DNA from: Dehalococcoidia bacterium
GTDB lineage: Bacteria > Chloroflexota > Dehalococcoidia > Tepidiformales > Tepidiformaceae
Direction: 5' to 3'
DNA length: 64,000 nt
NCBI GenBank assembly: GCA_020847985.1
Contig: JADLBC010000060.1
Coordinates: 62,001-126,000, forward strand
Below the pieces are notes generated by a model. That model was not told where the DNA came from. It made no database searches and saw nothing but the letters and a program-made list of their open reading frames with translations. Each line of letters begins with the position of its first letter. The first letter of the stretch is position 1. Below, piece by piece: positions 28,090 to 36,500 of the stretch. The translations under genes were made by a program, and so were the position numbers.

Positions 28090-29031
28090 ATGGCCCGCAA
28101 GAAGGTCACCATCATCGGCGCCGGCGCAACCGGCGGCGCCATGGCCCAGCGCCTCATCGAGCGCGATATCTGCGACGTGGTCCTCCAGGACGATCCGCAG
28201 TTCGCCGGCACGATGCACTTCGGCAAGGCGCTCGACGAATCGCAGGCCGCGGCGTGGGAAGGCTTCAGCACCCGCATCAGCGCGACCGATGGCTGGGAAG
28301 AGACGGCGAACTCCGACGTGGTGATCTGCACCGCGGGCGCGCCGCGGAAGCCCGGCATGTCGCGAGAAGAGCTGCTCAACGGCAATGCCGCGATCGTGCG
28401 GGCGAAGGTGGCCGAGGCGGCGAAGCATTCGCCGAACGCCGTCATCATCATCTTCGCGAACCCCATGGACGCGATGTGCCACGTGGCCCTCAAGGCGAGC
28501 GGCTTCCCCCGCGAGCGTGTCATCGGCCAGGGCGGCGCGCTCGATAGCGCCCGCTACCGCTACTTCGTCTCCGAGGCGCTGGGCGTGTCCCCGGCCGATG
28601 TGCACGGCTACGTCATCGGCGGCCACACGGATACGACGATGGTGCCCGTGGTTTCGCAGACGCGCATCGGCGGCGTGCCGCTTACGGACCTGCTCCCGGC
28701 CGACCGCATCCAGCAGCTGGTCGCGCGGGCGATGCGCGGCGGCGCGGAGATCGGCGAACTGCTGAAGGTCGGCAGTGCGTACTACGCGCCGTCGGCGGGC
28801 ACGATCGCGATGGCGGAGGCGATCCTCCTCGACCAGCGCCGCCTGATCCCCTGCTCGGTTCTCCACCAGGGCGAATACGGCATCCGCGATGTGTACTCGG
28901 GGACGGTGTGCCAGCTCGGCGAGGGCGGCATCCAGCGCACCTTCGAGCTGCCGCTGACCGACGACGAACGCACGCGTGTGGTCGCGGCGGCGGCCGCCAC
29001 GAAGGACCTGGTCAACCTCATCACCGATTAG
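28090..29031 (+). CDS. mdh: Malate dehydrogenase (LDH-like type)
   Basis: The 313-residue enzyme interconverts malate and oxaloacetate with NAD. It has a Rossmann GAGATGG motif, D34 after strand 2 (NAD rather than NADP), substrate arginines R86 and R92 in APRKPGMSR, R155 in LDSARYR, and catalytic H179 in GGHTDTTMVP, where GGHGD is more usual. The double Arg and Met around the mobile loop indicate malate rather than lactate. It is preceded by GGAG and followed by a terminator. Confidence 0.92.
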   Translation: MARKKVTIIGAGATGGAMAQRLIERDICDVVLQDDPQFAGTMHFGKALDESQAAAWEGFSTRISATDGWEETANSDVVICTAGAPRKPGMSREELLNGNAAIVRAKVAEAAKHSPNAVIIIFANPMDAMCHVALKASGFPRERVIGQGGALDSARYRYFVSEALGVSPADVHGYVIGGHTDTTMVPVVSQTRIGGVPLTDLLPADRIQQLVARAMRGGAEIGELLKVGSAYYAPSAGTIAMAEAILLDQRRLIPCSVLHQGEYGIRDVYSGTVCQLGEGGIQRTFELPLTDDERTRVVAAAAATKDLVNLITD

Positions 29032-29055
29032 CCCGCGCTCCGGTTCGGACTTTCG

Positions 29056-29084
29056 AACGCGCCACTCTCGGGTGGCGCGTTTTC
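29056..29084 (+). terminator. Rho-independent terminator after mdh
   Basis: AACGCGCCAC (29056-29065) pairs perfectly with GTGGCGCGTT (29072-29081) around a six-base loop and runs into a T-rich end. It lies 24 bases after the mdh stop. Confidence 0.75.
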
Positions 29085-29210
29085 GTTGAGAGTATGGCAG
29101 CGCTCACAGAGGGCGATTCCGCGACCGCCATGCACTCGCGTATGTTACCGCCGCATCCACCCTTCCCGGGGAAGCGATTGCGCCCGGGCGGGCACGCGGA
29201 GCACATGGCC

Positions 29211-29750
29211 ATGCGTTTGCTTCTCCCCATCCTCATCCTGGCGGCGAGCCTCACCATCACGGGCTGTGGCGGCGGCGGCGCCGAGACCGCCGGCGCGGCG
29301 TCTTCCCCGGCCGCCGCCACCAACGCCACCGCACCGGCACCCACCGCGACAGCGGCGCCGGCGACGGCCACGGCGAACCCCTCGATCGCGTACCGGGCGG
29401 CGATTTCCGCGGGCGCGGGCAGCCTCGGCGTGCAGTTCAAGGAGATCGGCGCGCTGCTCGGCAACGCCCAGTTCGGCAACGCCACCTGGCGGGACAACAC
29501 CATCGCGAAGGCGGACGAGATCACCAGGACCGCGCAATCCCTTCGCGACGCGAAAGCGCCCTCGACCCCGGAATGGCAGCAGTTCGAACAGAAGCTCGAC
29601 GCTTCGCTCGAGAAGTACCTGCAGGCGATGCCGCTCGTGAAGGCGGGAGCCCGCACGGGCAGTTCCGCGCCGTTCGCGGAGGCGATCCCGCTCATCACAG
29701 ATGCGCAGAAGGGCATGGCCGAGGCGACGGCGATCATGCCGAAGGACTAA
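29211..29750 (+). CDS. Putative lipoprotein with Ala/Thr/Pro linker
   Basis: The 179-residue product begins with a lipoprotein signal MRLLLPILILAASLTITGC. ITGC is a good lipobox, predicting lipidation at Cys19. A Gly run and a low-complexity Ala/Thr/Pro linker (to about 55) precede a helical C-terminal domain of about 115 residues that I do not recognise. The ATG at 29205 (two codons upstream) is an alternative start. It is probably anchored to the outer face of the membrane. Confidence 0.7.
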   Translation: MRLLLPILILAASLTITGCGGGGAETAGAASSPAAATNATAPAPTATAAPATATANPSIAYRAAISAGAGSLGVQFKEIGALLGNAQFGNATWRDNTIAKADEITRTAQSLRDAKAPSTPEWQQFEQKLDASLEKYLQAMPLVKAGARTGSSAPFAEAIPLITDAQKGMAEATAIMPKD

Positions 29751-29822
29751 CCCGCCGCCGCGGCCGGTGGCGCGGACTGCCGCGACGGTGGCCGCCCCGT
29801 ATGCTGCGGAGCATGAGGGACC

Positions 29823-30659
29823 TTGGCTGACGCGGCTTCTCAGACCTGGCGCCCGGGCTTCTACCTCGTGGGCACCCCGATCGGCAACCTCGCGGACCTT
29901 TCGCCGCGCGCGGCCGAGTGCCTGCGGCGCGCCGCCGTGGTCGCCGCCGAGGACACGCGAACGGCCGGGCTGCTGCTCCGCGAAGCCGGGAGCACCGCGC
30001 GCGCCATCAGCCTCACCGAGCACAACGTCGGGCAGCGGGCGCCTGAACTCGTCGCGGCGGCGCACGAGGGGATCGTGGCGCTGGTGAGCGATGCCGGCAC
30101 CCCCGTGGTCGCGGATCCTGGCGGGCGCCTCGTCGAGGCGGCACACGCGGCGGGCGTACCCGTGTTCGCGGTCGCAGGGCCATCGGCACTGACGGCGGCG
30201 CTGTCGGTGTCGGGATTCGATGGCAGCGACGCGCACTTCCTGGGCTTCCTTCCGAGGGGCCGCGGCGAACGACGGACGCGGCTGGCCGAGGCAGCGCGAA
30301 CGGCGGCCACGCTCGTGCTCTTCGAAAGCCCGAACCGCCTGGCGGAGACGCTCGAGGATGTCGCCGCCGCGCTCGACGACCCGCCGGTGGCGGTGAGCCG
30401 GGAGATCACCAAGCTGCACGAAGAGACCGTCCGCGGCCGGGCGTCGGAGCTCGCGCGGCACTTCGCCACCGTACGAGGCGAGGTCACGGTCGCCATCGAT
30501 GCCCGCGGATTCGACCGGGGGTCGAACGATGCGGCCGCGGTTCGAAGCTACATGGCGGAGATGCAGCGCGCGGGCGCACGCCGCTCGCCTGCCGCCGCCG
30601 AGGCGGCGAAGCGGTTCGGCGTCCCGCGGTCCGTCGCTTACGAAGCGTGGGACGACTGA
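29823..30659 (+). CDS. rsmI: 16S rRNA (cytidine1402-2'-O)-methyltransferase
   Basis: RsmI methylates the 2'-OH of C1402 in the decoding centre. The 278-residue protein has the tetrapyrrole-methylase fold: FYLVGTPIGNLADLS near the N-terminus, AAEDTRTAGLLL, LVSDAGTPVVADPGGRLV and an AGPSALTAALSVSGF block. The start is not clear-cut. TTG 29823 is the only codon that gives a complete N-terminus, but the nearest purine-rich site (GAGGGA) is only 2 bases upstream. Confidence 0.9.
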   Translation: MADAASQTWRPGFYLVGTPIGNLADLSPRAAECLRRAAVVAAEDTRTAGLLLREAGSTARAISLTEHNVGQRAPELVAAAHEGIVALVSDAGTPVVADPGGRLVEAAHAAGVPVFAVAGPSALTAALSVSGFDGSDAHFLGFLPRGRGERRTRLAEAARTAATLVLFESPNRLAETLEDVAAALDDPPVAVSREITKLHEETVRGRASELARHFATVRGEVTVAIDARGFDRGSNDAAAVRSYMAEMQRAGARRSPAAAEAAKRFGVPRSVAYEAWDD

Positions 30660-30682
30660 GGGAACCAGCCCGGCCCCTGTGA

Positions 30683-30688
30683 TAGACT
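30683..30688 (+). promoter_or_regulatory. -10-like hexamer TAGACT before metG
   Basis: TAGACT lies 22 bases before the GTG start of metG, 24 bases after the rsmI stop. A clear -35 is not visible. Confidence 0.35.
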
Positions 30689-30710
30689 GCGGATTCAATC
30701 CCATCGTCCC

Positions 30711-32378
30711 GTGAGCCCGCTCTTGCCCGACCGGATCCTCGTCTGCGTGGCCTGGCCCTACGCGAATTACCTCCTGCACGTCGGCCACGTGGCCGGGGCA
30801 TACCTGCCGGCCGACATCTTCGCGCGCTACCACCGCCTGCGCGGGAACGAGACTGTCATGGTCTCCGGGTCCGACTGCCATGGGACGCCGATTACCGTGT
30901 CGGCCGACAAGGAGGGCGTCGAGCCCCGCGCGATCGTCGATCGCTACCACGCGAAAATCGTCGAAACCTGGGAGCGGCTCGGCATCCAGTGGGAGTGCTA
31001 CACGACCACGCTCACGGAGAACCACTACGCGACGACGCAGGAGGTCTTCCTCAAGCTGCTTGAGAAGGACTACCTCTACCGGCGCACGCAGGACCAGCTC
31101 TACGACCCGGATGCGAACCGCTTCCTCCCGGACCGGTATGTCGAAGGCACCTGCCCGAAGTGCGGGTACGGCGAAGCCCGCGGCGACCAATGCGACAACT
31201 GCGGGTCGCAGATGGACGCGATCGACCTCCTGAACCCGCGCAGCCGGATGACGGGCGCGACGCCCATCGTGCGCGAATCGGAGCATTACTTCCTTCGCCT
31301 GAGCGCGCTGGAAGCCGGGCTCAAGGAGTGGGTCGCACCGAAGGACCACTGGCGCCGGAACGTTCAGAACTTCACCCTCGGGATGCTGAACGAAGGGCTC
31401 ATCGACCGTGCGATCACGCGGGACATCGCCTGGGGCGTGCCCGTGCCCGTCGAAGGTTGGGATGAGAAGCGTATTTATGTCTGGTTCGACGCCGTCATCG
31501 GCTATCTCTCGGCGACACGCGAGTGGGCGCAGCGCAAGGGTGAACCCGAGGACTGGCGGCGCTTCTGGGAGGACCCGAACGCGCGCAGCTACTACTTCAT
31601 CGGCAAGGACAACATCCCGTTCCACACGGTGATCTGGCCGGCGATGCTGATGGGCTACGGCGGGTTGAATCTGCCCTACGACGTGCCCGCGAACCAGTAC
31701 GTGAACATGGCGAGCGGGGCCAAGCAGAGCAAGTCCGCAGGCACGGGCACCTGGGTGCTGAACCTGCTCGACGTCTACGCGCCGGACACGCTGCGCTTTT
31801 ACCTGACGAGCATCTTCCCCGAGACATCGGATTCGGTGTTCAGCGAAGACGACCTCATCCGCGCGAACAACGACGTCCTCATCGGTACGTGGGGCAACCT
31901 TGCGAACCGGGTCATCTCGATGATTCACCGCAACTTCGAGGGCGTCGTCCCGGAAAGCGGCGAACTCGCACCGGAGAGCTCGGCGCTGCTGGCTGATGCC
32001 GCCGCAGCCTTCGGCACGGTCGCAAGCGAGTTCGAGGCGTGCCACTTCCGCAACGCCGTGCAGGAGGCGCTGCGCGTGGCACAGGCCGCAAACCGCTACC
32101 TGGATGAGCGCGCCCCATGGAAGGCCGTGAAAACCGACCGTGCGCACGCGGCGCAAACGCTGGCGACGGCGCTTTCGGCCATCAACGCGATCAAGACGCT
32201 GCTCCACCCGGTGATCCCGTTCACAACCGCGACGCTGCACGAGGACCTCGGCTTCGACGACACCATCGGCGAACGCGGCTGGGTGTTCGAGACCATCAGC
32301 CCGGGCACGCGGCTGCGCCCGGCGCGGCCGCTCTACACCAAGATCGACACTGCCCCCGCCGGCGTGGCGGGCGCATGA
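30711..32378 (+). CDS. metG: Methionyl-tRNA synthetase
   Basis: The 555-residue class I synthetase charges tRNA-Met. It has the HIGH-type motif HVGH (in NYLLHVGHVAG), a zinc knuckle CPKCGYGEARGDQCDNCG, and the KMSKS loop as KQSKS (GAKQSKSAGTG). The anticodon-binding helical domain follows, and there is no C-terminal tRNA-binding extension. The start is GTG 30711. Its stop overlaps tatD by 4 bases (ATGA). Confidence 0.96.
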   Translation: MSPLLPDRILVCVAWPYANYLLHVGHVAGAYLPADIFARYHRLRGNETVMVSGSDCHGTPITVSADKEGVEPRAIVDRYHAKIVETWERLGIQWECYTTTLTENHYATTQEVFLKLLEKDYLYRRTQDQLYDPDANRFLPDRYVEGTCPKCGYGEARGDQCDNCGSQMDAIDLLNPRSRMTGATPIVRESEHYFLRLSALEAGLKEWVAPKDHWRRNVQNFTLGMLNEGLIDRAITRDIAWGVPVPVEGWDEKRIYVWFDAVIGYLSATREWAQRKGEPEDWRRFWEDPNARSYYFIGKDNIPFHTVIWPAMLMGYGGLNLPYDVPANQYVNMASGAKQSKSAGTGTWVLNLLDVYAPDTLRFYLTSIFPETSDSVFSEDDLIRANNDVLIGTWGNLANRVISMIHRNFEGVVPESGELAPESSALLADAAAAFGTVASEFEACHFRNAVQEALRVAQAANRYLDERAPWKAVKTDRAHAAQTLATALSAINAIKTLLHPVIPFTTATLHEDLGFDDTIGERGWVFETISPGTRLRPARPLYTKIDTAPAGVAGA

Positions 32379-33190
32379 CGCTGTTCGACACCCATTGCCA
32401 CCTCACGGACGAAGCCTTCGCGCACGACGCCGCGGAGGTCTTCGAGCGCGCCCGCGCGGCCGGCGTCGCGGCGATGGCCATTTGCGGATATGACGCGGCG
32501 TCCAACCCGGCCGCGGTTGCGTTCGCGCAGGGCCGCGAGGGCGCGCATCCGACCGTTGGCTTCCATCCGCACGAGGCGAAGACGGTGACGGCTGCCATGC
32601 TGGCCGAACTCGATGCGCTGGCCGGGCTGCCCGAGGTTGTAGCGGTGGGCGAGATCGGGTTGGACTTCTACCGTGACCATTCGGGCCCCGCGGAGCAGCG
32701 GCGCGTGTTGGATGCCCAGCTCGAGATCGCGCTGCGGCACGGCAAGCCGGTGTCGTTCCACTCGCGCGCGGCCGAAGATGCCGCCGCGGAACACCTCGAG
32801 CCGTTCGCCCGCGAGATGGCGCGACGCTGGCCAGGCCGCGTCCCGGGCGTCATGCACTGCTTTCAGGGCAACCTCGCGCAGGCACGGCGGTACGTAACCG
32901 AGGGCTTCCTCGTCTCCATCGCCTGCCCCGTCACGTACCCGAAGAACGAAACAAACCGCACGCTTGCGCGGGAGCTGCCGGCCGAGTCGCTGGTGATCGA
33001 AACGGACAGCCCCTATCTGCCCCCGCAGCGGCTTCGGGGCCGGCGCAACGAACCCGCGAACGTAAAGGCCGCCGCGCAGGCAATCGCCGAGGCGCGGGGG
33101 ATTTCCTTCGAAGACGTAGCCACCCTCACCACGCGAAACGCCGAGCGGCTGTATCGTGTTGCAATCCGGGCCGGAGTCCACGCCGCATGA
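32375..33190 (+). CDS. tatD: TatD-family metal-dependent deoxyribonuclease
   Basis: The 271-residue protein has the amidohydrolase-like metal site: DTHCHL near residues 5-10, GEIGLDFYRD, FHSRA, GVMHCFQGN and ETDSPYLPP. These are the conserved His, Glu and Asp ligands of TatD nucleases. ATGA overlaps on both sides link it to metG and the polyprenyl synthase gene. Confidence 0.94.
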   Translation: MTLFDTHCHLTDEAFAHDAAEVFERARAAGVAAMAICGYDAASNPAAVAFAQGREGAHPTVGFHPHEAKTVTAAMLAELDALAGLPEVVAVGEIGLDFYRDHSGPAEQRRVLDAQLEIALRHGKPVSFHSRAAEDAAAEHLEPFAREMARRWPGRVPGVMHCFQGNLAQARRYVTEGFLVSIACPVTYPKNETNRTLARELPAESLVIETDSPYLPPQRLRGRRNEPANVKAAAQAIAEARGISFEDVATLTTRNAERLYRVAIRAGVHAA

Positions 33191-34164
33191 CGACGATGCA
33201 ACTGTCCACGCTCTACGGGCCGGTGGCCGAAGACATGATCCTCGTCGAGGACATGCTGGAGTCCATCAAGCGCGACGACCTTCCCCCGCTCAAGCGGATG
33301 CTCGACCACGTGCTGCAGTCGCGCGGGAAGCGCCTGCGCCCGGCGCTCGTGCTCCTCTCCGGCACTTTCGGCGACTACAACCTGAACAAGCTCGTGCCCC
33401 TGGGCGGCGCCATCGAATTGCTGCACACGGCCAGCCTCGTACACGACGACGTGGTCGATGGCGCGCTCTCGCGGCGCGGCCGGCCGACCGCCAACGCCGT
33501 CTTCGACAACGCCATGACGGTGCTGCTCGGGGACTATATCTTCGCCAACGCGGCCGAGATGGTGACCCGCACGGGCAGCCTCCCGGTCACGCGGCTGTTC
33601 GCGCTCGCGCTGCAGAAGATGACGCGCGGAGAGCTCGACCAGGACGCCTCGGCCTTCGATGTGGGCAAGGACATCCAGAACTACCTGGCGCGCATCGCGG
33701 GCAAGACCGCCTCGCTGTTCGCGAACGCGACCGAGGGCGGCGCCATGCTTGCGGGGTGCACCGAGGGCGAAATCGAGGCCCTGCGCACCTACGGCTACAG
33801 CCTCGGCATGGCCTTCCAGATCGTCGATGACATCCTCGATTTCACGGGCGATGAGGCGGAGATGGGCAAGCCCTGCGGCAGCGACCTGCTCGAAGGCACC
33901 ATCACGCTGCCGGCGATGCTGCTCATGGAGCGCTACCCGAAGGACAACCCGGTGAAGCGTTTCATCCTCGCCAAGCGGGACCGCGCGGAGCGGCTGCAGG
34001 ACGCGCTGGCGATGGTCCGCTCGACGGAGGTGCTGGAAGTGTCGATGGACATGGCTCGCAGCTACATCCGCCGCGCGAACGAGGCCATCAGCCAGTTCCC
34101 GGCGACGGACGCGCGCCGCAGCCTGACCGACATCGGCGAATACGTCCTGTCGCGGCGGAGCTGA
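33187..34164 (+). CDS. Polyprenyl diphosphate synthase (trans-prenyltransferase)
   Basis: The 325-residue enzyme extends allylic diphosphates with isopentenyl diphosphate. The two aspartate motifs are DDVVD (87-91) and DDILD (214-218), with GKRLRP and KTASLFANA in the expected places. Small residues (Ala82, Ser83) before the first motif suggest a medium or long product, such as a quinone side chain, but chain length is an inference. It is the third gene of the metG-tatD unit and is followed by a terminator. Confidence 0.9.
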   Translation: MTTMQLSTLYGPVAEDMILVEDMLESIKRDDLPPLKRMLDHVLQSRGKRLRPALVLLSGTFGDYNLNKLVPLGGAIELLHTASLVHDDVVDGALSRRGRPTANAVFDNAMTVLLGDYIFANAAEMVTRTGSLPVTRLFALALQKMTRGELDQDASAFDVGKDIQNYLARIAGKTASLFANATEGGAMLAGCTEGEIEALRTYGYSLGMAFQIVDDILDFTGDEAEMGKPCGSDLLEGTITLPAMLLMERYPKDNPVKRFILAKRDRAERLQDALAMVRSTEVLEVSMDMARSYIRRANEAISQFPATDARRSLTDIGEYVLSRRS

Positions 34165-34191
34165 ACCCGGGCGGGCCAGCGGCACACGCAC

Positions 34192-34220
34192 GAAAGGCGC
34201 CACCGGGGGCGCCTTTCTTC
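34192..34220. terminator. Bidirectional terminator between polyprenyl synthase and fmdB-like genes
   Basis: GAAAGGCGCC (34192-34201) pairs with GGCGCCTTTC (34208-34217) around a six-base loop, followed by a short T-rich tail. It lies between convergent genes and could serve both. Confidence 0.75.
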
Positions 34221-34237
34221 GTATCCGGACGTGCGGT

Positions 34238-34675
34238 TTAGAGGCCGGGGGTGCCCTTCTTCAGCGTACGGCCGCTGGAAACGGCCTGGACCACGGTCTC
34301 GGGGGCGATGCGACTGCCGTAGGAGTCCACGAGCTCGTCCTTCTTGGCGAGTTCGACGGCGTCGCGGAGCTCGTCCTTTTCGCCCTTCGAAAGCGACGGC
34401 GCGGGCTCCTTTTTGTTGACCTCGGGGTGCTCGTTCGGCGTGCCGCCGGTGACGAGGCTCGAGACCTTCTTACCGAGGTGGTAATACTTGCCGTCATCGG
34501 GGATGCGGCGCGGATAGCCTTCGCGGAAGGTGAACGCCGAGAAGGACGTGGGCATGATGCGCTTCGCGTCCTTGTAGCATTCCGGGCAGGGAACCGGGTC
34601 CGAAGCTTCGCGCATCGGCCGCAGCTCCTCGAAAATGCCGTTGCAGGGCTCGCAGTAGTATTCGTACAGGGGCAC
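34238..34675 (-). CDS. FmdB-family zinc-ribbon protein
   Basis: The 145-residue protein opens with MPLYEYYCEPCNGIFE and a second knuckle PCPECYKD, the four-cysteine FmdB regulatory zinc ribbon. The remaining residues 45-145 are charged and low in recognisable motifs. Function is poorly known for the family; some are described as regulatory. It starts at GTG 34675 (GAGG upstream) and lies 28 bases after recO. Confidence 0.85.
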   Translation of the reverse strand: MPLYEYYCEPCNGIFEELRPMREASDPVPCPECYKDAKRIMPTSFSAFTFREGYPRRIPDDGKYYHLGKKVSSLVTGGTPNEHPEVNKKEPAPSLSKGEKDELRDAVELAKKDELVDSYGSRIAPETVVQAVSSGRTLKKGTPGL

Positions 34676-34703
34676 GGAACGCCTCGGGTGGTAGGGCTGA
34701 GGG

Positions 34704-35504
34704 CTATTCTACACGGCCGTCCGGTGAAGGCGCCGGATGGGGCCCGGGCAACCGCCGGACATCCTCCAGGAAGCGCGTCGCGGCGAGATCGCGTTCGAGC
34801 GTGTGGCGAATGACGAGCGCGAGCGCCGTTCGCAGCTCCGCATCGAGGTCCGGGTCCAGGTTCAGGGCGGCGAACGCGTCGAGCGTCGCGCGGCGGGCGT
34901 ACCGGAGCACCTTCACGGCACGCACGCCGAGAATACGCCCGCCTTCCGCCTGCGGCCGGCACAGGCGGCACACCAGCCCGCCGGCCGAAGGCGAAAGCAG
35001 CGTGTCCTCGGCGGCGAGCGGCGTCGTGCAGAGGGCACAAGCGTCGAGCGCGAGGTCGTATCCGGAGAGCGCGAGCAACTGCACCTCGAAGTACCGCGCG
35101 ACCGTGATGCCGCACCCGTCCTCCAACGCGTCGAGGATGCCCAGGAGGAGCGAGTACAGGCCCTCCTGGGGCGCTCGCTCGGCGGTGAAGCGGTCGACGA
35201 GCTCGGCGCAGTAGACGGCGGTGGCGGCGCGGTCGAGGTCTTCGCGCACGGCGCGGTAATGGTGGACGGTCTCGGCCTGGGCGAAGACGTCCAGCGAACG
35301 GCCCTTCGCGATGAGGAAGCGGCTGCGCGTGAGCGGTTCGAGGTGGCCGCGCATCTTGCTGCGCGTCTTGCGCACGCCCCGGGCGACGGCGTCGAACTTG
35401 CCCTCGCGGTCGCTGTAGACGGTGAAGATGCTATCGGCCTCGCCGATATTGCGGCGGCGAAGGATGACGCCCTCGGCGGTGTAGGTGCGCGGCCGTTCGG
35501 CCAC
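34704..35504 (-). CDS. recO: DNA repair protein RecO
   Basis: RecO loads RecA with RecR in recombinational repair. The 266-residue protein has the N-terminal OB fold (AEGVILRRRNIGEADSIFTV), a helical middle and a zinc module (CALCTTPL ... CRLCRPQ). It begins at GTG 35504, two bases from the recR stop, so translation is probably coupled. Confidence 0.94.
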   Translation of the reverse strand: MAERPRTYTAEGVILRRRNIGEADSIFTVYSDREGKFDAVARGVRKTRSKMRGHLEPLTRSRFLIAKGRSLDVFAQAETVHHYRAVREDLDRAATAVYCAELVDRFTAERAPQEGLYSLLLGILDALEDGCGITVARYFEVQLLALSGYDLALDACALCTTPLAAEDTLLSPSAGGLVCRLCRPQAEGGRILGVRAVKVLRYARRATLDAFAALNLDPDLDAELRTALALVIRHTLERDLAATRFLEDVRRLPGPHPAPSPDGRVE

Positions 35505-35506
35505 TG

Positions 35507-36115
35507 TCAGATCTCCTGCCGGCCCTCGAAGGCGCGGGAGAGGGTCAGGTCATCGGTGTATTCGAGGTCGGCGCCGCTGGGGAGGCCGCGCGCGAGACGG
35601 GTGACCTTCACGCCGAGGGGCCCGACGAGGCGATGGATGTACATCGCCGTGGCCTCGCCTTCGAGGCTGGAGTTCGTGGCCATGATCACTTCCTTCACCT
35701 CGCCGTCCGCGAGGCGCGTGACCAGCTCCTTGATATGCAGGTCCTCCGGGCCGACGCCATCGATCGGGTTAAGCACGCCGTGGAGGACGTGGTAGCGGCC
35801 GCGGAAGCCGCCGGCGCGCTCGACCGCGGTGATATCGAGGGCCTGTTCGACCACGCAGATCGCGGAGGGGTCGCGGCGCGAGTCGGTGCAGTAGGCGCAG
35901 GGATCGGTGTCGGTGATGTTGAGGCAGATGGAGCAGAACCGGATTCGCTCCTTCACGTCGCGGATGGCGGACGCGAGGGCCTCGGCCTCCTGGGGGGGAA
36001 CGCGAAGGATGTGGTAGGCGAGGCGCTGCGCCGACTTCGGGCCGATGCCAGGAAGCCGGTGGAACGCCTCGATGAGGCGTGCGATGGGCTCGGGCGTGCC
36101 CGCCCCTTCGGCCAC
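35507..36115 (-). CDS. recR: Recombination mediator RecR
   Basis: The 202-residue protein has the N-terminal helix-hairpin-helix LPGIGPKSAQRLAYHIL, a zinc finger CSICLNITDTDPCAYC, and a Toprim domain (ICVVEQALDITAVE, TNSSLEGEATAMYI). It works with RecO in RecFOR-type repair. It starts at a GTG 4 bases after the ybaB stop. Confidence 0.96.
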   Translation of the reverse strand: MAEGAGTPEPIARLIEAFHRLPGIGPKSAQRLAYHILRVPPQEAEALASAIRDVKERIRFCSICLNITDTDPCAYCTDSRRDPSAICVVEQALDITAVERAGGFRGRYHVLHGVLNPIDGVGPEDLHIKELVTRLADGEVKEVIMATNSSLEGEATAMYIHRLVGPLGVKVTRLARGLPSGADLEYTDDLTLSRAFEGRQEI

Positions 36116-36119
36116 CGTG

Positions 36120-36494
36120 CTAGCCCAGGCCGGGGATGTTCAGGCCGCCCGTGATGGCGCCGAACGACTCCGATTGCAGCGCCGAGACGCGTTCGTGGGC
36201 ATCGCCGATGGCGGCAAGGATGAGGTCCTGCAGCATCTCGACGTCGTCGGGGTCGACAACCTCGGGCTGGATCGAGAGGCCGGTGATCTTATGTTCGCCG
36301 TTCATCTGGATGCGGACGGCGCCGCCGCCGGAAGTGCCCTCGATGATGGTCTCGGCCAGCTGTTCCTGTGCTTTGGCGAGCATCTCCTGGGCAGCAGCCA
36401 TGGGGTTGGCTCCGCCGCCGCCCCCGGGACGGGGGAGATTGCCGCCACCGCCACCGCGGCGCATATACCGGTTGTTCCCGCTGGTCTTGGCCAT
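36120..36494 (-). CDS. YbaB/EbfC-family nucleoid-associated protein
   Basis: The 124-residue protein has an unusual Gly/Arg/Pro-rich N-terminus (MRRGGGGGNLPRPGGGGG, residues 11-28). It is followed by the YbaB core with MAAAQEMLAKAQEQL, the IQMNGEHKITGLSI strand and a DVEMLQDLILAAIGDAH helix. Family proteins bind DNA as dimers. The position between dnaX and recR is the classic one. Confidence 0.93.
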   Translation of the reverse strand: MAKTSGNNRYMRRGGGGGNLPRPGGGGGANPMAAAQEMLAKAQEQLAETIIEGTSGGGAVRIQMNGEHKITGLSIQPEVVDPDDVEMLQDLILAAIGDAHERVSALQSESFGAITGGLNIPGLG

Positions 36495-36500
36495 GTGGTT

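Noticed and set aside
29145-32240. Long minus-strand open frame (over 1000 codons) across rsmI and metG
   Set aside because: It is antisense to two clearly conserved genes; low-stop frames are common opposite GC-rich coding sequence. The translation is rich in Arg/His/Ala and matches no family.
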